64,000 bases of DNA from Bugula neritina (taxonomy: Eukaryota; Bryozoa; Gymnolaemata; Cheilostomatida; Bugulidae): NCBI GenBank assembly GCA_964035545.1, contig OZ037765.1:35415504-35479503 (forward strand), read 5' to 3'. Of the stretch, positions 60,605-64,000 are shown in pieces. The notes below the pieces were generated by a model. That model saw only the letters and a program-made list of their open reading frames with translations. It was not told where the DNA came from and did not search any database. The translations under genes were made by a program, and so were the position numbers. Every line of letters starts with the position of its first letter. The first letter of the stretch is position 1.

Positions 60605-63088
60605 TCCGGGCATGCGTGGTGTTACGCTAGTTGGTTAAACTCGTGCTTGAGAATTTTAGTTCGATTTAAATAAATTATATATTTGATTTGATTGCAAATT
60701 ATATTTGATTGCTCATTCAAATCTTACAATATAACAATAACTAATTTGTTTTTATATTTTAAATAGCAAATAATTTGGTGATACAAGTTTTTGCAGTTTG
60801 AAAAGTTGAGTAAATACCTGATTTATTTTCACCTCTCTTTATAGCATTGTTTTCTTCTTTCAATTTGGTAACATTTGCTTTCAATTCCTTTATTTCAGAC
60901 TCCTTCAAATGAACACCTGAATTCAATCAAAACAATTATACAATAAAGTGTATATTTGAAACATGCTGGAGCAAAAATTTGTGATAAGCTCAAAAATTTG
61001 ATAGTCTTTAATAATTGCTTAGCTAAATATTTAAGAAATTGAAGCATTTAAAAGACCTAATAAACCGGTAAAAACAACTCTATTTGCAGCAATCTGACTT
61101 TGATCTCAATTTCATATTATTCTGATAACCAAATTTTGCTATTAAACTATTCCAACACTAACTTACATGGGTGAACAAAAAGACTCCGAATCTTATCTCC
61201 CCCACAGCGAACTGTCACCATCTTCCTCTGGAACGCCTGATATGGTTTCTCAGTTTGAAAGTCATGACACCATTTGGGAGTTACCTGAACTTTAGGATTA
61301 GATTCACCTTTCAATATGCAGTGTGTACAACTAGACTTGTGAACCATTCTGCTGGCAGGCCAGGAACTTCGAATCTCCTTGGAGATTTTCCTGGTTATAC
61401 TGACCATGTGCTCCCAGCAATCTGTGATTTTCTCTACTGCTCCGGACACTGTAACATCTGCCTTCCTTGAGAGGCCATCATGGACAAGGCGCACCGAGAT
61501 ATCATCAGGAGATATTTTTACACCGTTTTTTCTAACAGTTAAAGAACTTGTTTCATCTGGGAACATATTTAGCACAACAACACTCATCTGTTGGTAGACA
61601 TATTGTGGAATTGAGAGACCTTTGAACATGATCTCAGCATGGAGAATGATGTCTTGATCAGTGGTAAAAGTGTTCTCTATGTAATCAGGGGAGTGGAAGG
61701 GTACAATAAAACAGCTCTTTGATTCCAGATCAACTGGTCCGTAAAGAATGCTGAATTTCTGCAGCAAAGTGACAGCAAGTTGATATGCATCTTCATCAAT
61801 GAATGCTGTCTCAGCTTTGATTAAATATTCAAGAAGTTGGTTCCCCATGATTCCTGCCGACAAGAAAAATTCCATGAAATTATCAAACTGTTCTTTCTCA
61901 AGAAAAGCTCCGTTAGTCAGTAAAAGTGGTTCAAAATTTGCTTGCCGAGTCTGCCAGACTTTTTCATCGTGATTAAACAAGACTGTGAGTAGTTTAGTAA
62001 CTTCCTCAATCTTGTGAAAAATAATCTGGTTCAACTCTTCAATCTCCTTGTACCACAAGACTTTACCACAATCATGCATGTAGGTGAGGATTGTGGTGAG
62101 CTGATCAGGTGTGATACTTCCATCTACTTGCTGCACTGTGCGAAGTATCTCATCAAATGTACTGAATGCTGTTTGTAATCCTAAGACTTTCTCATTCACA
62201 TCTTCCCACAGCTTTGGCAGCACTTTCACAAAATTTTGAGCTGAATTAAAAATGGCAGTTTTCATGACTTCGTATGTTTGATAATTATCTTCTTTTCCAA
62301 CTGAGTAGATATCTTCTTGCAAGAACAGCTCTCTGTGTTGATAGAAGTGCTCTATCTTTGCTATGCTTTGGTCAAGTTGTTTCTCTTCTCTCATGATTTC
62401 ATCTTTCAGTAGATCAGCTGTGCTGGTGAAAGCAGTAGTCAGCTTTGTGAAATTCTCCTCATCAAACTTGTCTTTGTGAGTAAACACAAGTTTTGGTGGT
62501 CCAATGCCAGGGTTTGCCACGTATAAATGAGCCAGCCAATCAAAAGCCAGTCTTCTCACAGCCTCTCTGTCTCCCTTTTCTCGCGCCAGCTGATCATACT
62601 GCTCCATGTTCACCACTACTATCTGGATGCAGTTCTGTTTAAGTGTTAACTGGTAAGTCATGTGGTACACTGGTTGTCCTCCCATGTCAATTAGTCTCAG
62701 AACCGTTTTATTTACTTTCAACTCTTCAACTTTAAAGACTTTAGTTGTTTCATCAACAACAGCCTCAGGTTCACGATTTGTCAGCACTCTCTTTCTCTCT
62801 TCACTCTGCAATGTTCTGATGAGACTTGTCTTCCCTGCCATTGTGTTACCAATCACTGCAATGGTGACTAGTGGAAGACTTTTACCTTCACCTTTAGCAA
62901 GATCTCTGTAGTACTGTCTGATTGCTGGCAATCCTCTGGTGCAGACTTCATAAGGGGGAGTGGTTAGAAACGTGCATCCATCAGCCTTTATCGTTTGCAA
63001 CTCCTTCAAGTTGCAGACTGCCTCGGAAATTGAAGCTAACTTGTTTTTCTGAATATCCAAAGACTGCAGATTTTCTAAGTGTTTCAAA
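57304..63088 (-). CDS. LRR-Roc-COR-caspase fusion protein (5' part outside window)
   Basis: Eight exons with consistent GT-AG sites and phases: 63088-61167, 60916-60818, 60442-60255, 60133-59963, 59564-59345, 59222-59025, 58719-58610, 57540-57304. They give 1047 codons then TAA. Visible order: end of a leucine-rich repeat, Roc GTPase, COR region (to about residue 560), cysteine-rich stretch, coiled coil, acidic linker, caspase p20 and p10. There is no methionine between the COR part and the caspase core where a separate caspase could sensibly begin. Roco proteins are GTP-dependent dimeric switches; caspases cut after Asp in cell death and inflammation. Inference: a sensor-protease in which the Roc-COR dimer brings caspase domains together. 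No transcript evidence is available, so read-through of two genes cannot be ruled out. Confidence 0.82.
57550..58365. repeat. 36-bp minisatellite in the last intron of the fusion gene
   Basis: About 22 copies of a unit containing aacagtatctagtatataga and atatgtaacat. It starts just beyond the acceptor of the final exon. It does not copy a splice site. Confidence 0.88.
60522..60601. repeat. (TA)n microsatellite
   Basis: About 40 uninterrupted TA units in the intron between the coiled-coil and linker exons. Confidence 0.95.
60818..60916 (-). CDS. Coiled-coil exon of the fusion gene
   Basis: A 99-nt exon encoding KESEIKELKANVTKLKEEN, with leucine/isoleucine spacing of a short coiled coil. Both borders are phase 1, joining the COR exon to the caspase linker. 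It may assist dimer formation. Confidence 0.8.
61167..63088 (-). CDS. Roc-COR exon of the fusion gene
   Basis: One large exon. Numbering from its first full codon: LRR remnant LENLQSLDIQKNKLASI (4-20); Roc P-loop GNTMAGKTS (80-88); switch II DMGGQ (134-138), the DxGGQ form typical of Roc; G4 motif THKD (203-206). COR-like helical and winged segments run to about residue 560, with DCGKVLWYKEIEEL near residue 345 matching the COR pattern of an early 'G-x-x-x-W/Y' block. The exon then has a C/H-rich stretch (SSCTHCILKG). The donor is CCAT/gtaagt. The first T completes a codon of an upstream exon, so more LRR sequence is expected beyond 63088. Confidence 0.88.
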
Positions 63089-63504
63089 CTGCAAGTTGGA
63101 TAAAAAAAAGCACATAAATAGAATTAGATTCTTCCAACTGCAGCAGTTTCTAACAAATTAATCTGATCTCTATTCCTGATTAAATCTGCTGTTTTGTTGC
63201 AGATATTTTGGCCCTTCTAATATATTCTCACTTGAAGTAAGTTTACATATTAGTGCTTTGTTTAATTTTGTTCTTTCTAATAAACACTATTTTATAATAC
63301 ATTTCATTTATTTTTCAGCCGTGAAACAGGTGAAAACAGTATTTCGGTTTGCCAATGATTTTAACTGCATTTTTATAAGTCACCATAAAGTTTAAATATT
63401 AACATACAATCATAAATATTGAGAGCCTACAAATGCATATTGGATTTGATGGATGTCAAAGCTGATATGGGAAATATTTGTTTATTGCGCAATTGATGGG
63501 CTTA

Positions 63505-63853
63505 GCCTAGGGCCACACGGTGCGTATTTCCGCATGCAAAAACTGAAATCACAAGTAGCAAAGGTGCATGTCCACCGTAGCGTCAGTGATGCGTGATAAA
63601 TAAAGCTTCTATTTTTAAATCGCACTCGCTTTCAATAAAACGAAATTTACTGCAATGTAGCACTAAAATAAAGAAATTGGGCTCTCTGAATAACTAGCAG
63701 CCAATTAGGTGACGACGACAGAGACGATTCGCACTTGTCGCTCAGCATTCTGAACAACAAGTGCGAATGTTTTCTCAACGCGCACAGTGGACACCTTTGC
63801 TACTTGTGATTTCAATTTTCGCATGCGAAAATACGCACAGTGTGGCCCTAGGC
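63505..63853. mobile_element. MITE with TTA target-site duplication
   Basis: A 349-bp element with inverted ends of about 70 bp starting GCCTAGGGCCACAC. TTA lies directly outside each end (63502-63504 and 63854-63856). A three-base TTA/TWA duplication and no coding capacity fit a PIF/Harbinger-type non-autonomous element; the superfamily is inferred from the duplication only. It contains a stretch matched as tcacaagtagcaaaggtg in both arms. Confidence 0.8.
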
Positions 63854-64000
63854 TTATTCTAAGTTGTATATTATTCTTTAATGTAGCAATTAGTGCAGGT
63901 AACAGCATAATGACAATGAGTTTGCCTCTAGAGAAGAATGCAGATGCTACAACTATAACTGCTTCTGCACCAAGAATGACTAGTCCCAATGAAAAGAACC

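Noticed and set aside
63705-63989. 94-codon minus-strand frame near the window edge
   Set aside because: Mostly inside the TTA-flanked MITE; no LRR or other similarity that would make it an upstream exon of the Roc-caspase gene.

Overview
This is an intron-rich animal nuclear genome window, with GT-AG introns, metazoan genes and non-LTR retrotransposons. The gene set and very divergent sequences suggest an early-branching invertebrate. A sponge is my best guess, but the window does not prove it. There are no bacterial-type operons, ribosome binding sites, CRISPR arrays or RNA genes that I can support.

Layout. Positions 1-7840 hold tandem arrays, a 5'-truncated LINE copy and otherwise unique non-coding sequence. 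Positions 7841-47690 (+) carry 49 phase-consistent exons of SZT2, the large scaffold subunit of KICSTOR. This is about the C-terminal three quarters of the protein (2816 codons plus stop); the N-terminal part is not in the window. Most of the longer introns are largely filled with minisatellites, and one intron holds a roughly 66-bp satellite split by a LINE with an intact ORF2. Positions 48225-50994 (-) carry a complete five-exon ISY1 splicing factor (285 aa), tail-to-tail with SZT2. Positions 53834-54954 (+) carry a complete two-exon B4GALT7-type galactosyltransferase (296 aa), head-to-head with ISY1 across 2.8 kb of AT-rich sequence. Positions 57304-63088 (-) carry the 3' part (1047 codons, 8 exons) of a gene that joins an LRR tail, a Roc GTPase, a COR region, a coiled coil and a full caspase p20/p10 domain in one open reading frame. 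Its 5' end lies beyond position 63088.

Two things stand out. First is the Roc-COR-caspase fusion, which puts a GTP-switch module and an aspartate-protease effector in one predicted protein; I do not know of this architecture as a described one. Second, many intronic minisatellites start exactly at the 5' splice site: the repeat unit is a copy of the exon end plus the GT donor. This is seen in about 15 SZT2 introns and in an ISY1 intron on the other strand. These introns therefore carry long ladders of duplicate donor-like sites. SZT2 (nutrient sensing to mTORC1), ISY1 (spliceosome), B4GALT7 (proteoglycan linker synthesis) and the Roc-caspase gene are functionally unrelated neighbours.

Mobile DNA includes two LINE copies and three inverted-repeat elements that look like MITEs, one with a clear TTA target duplication.
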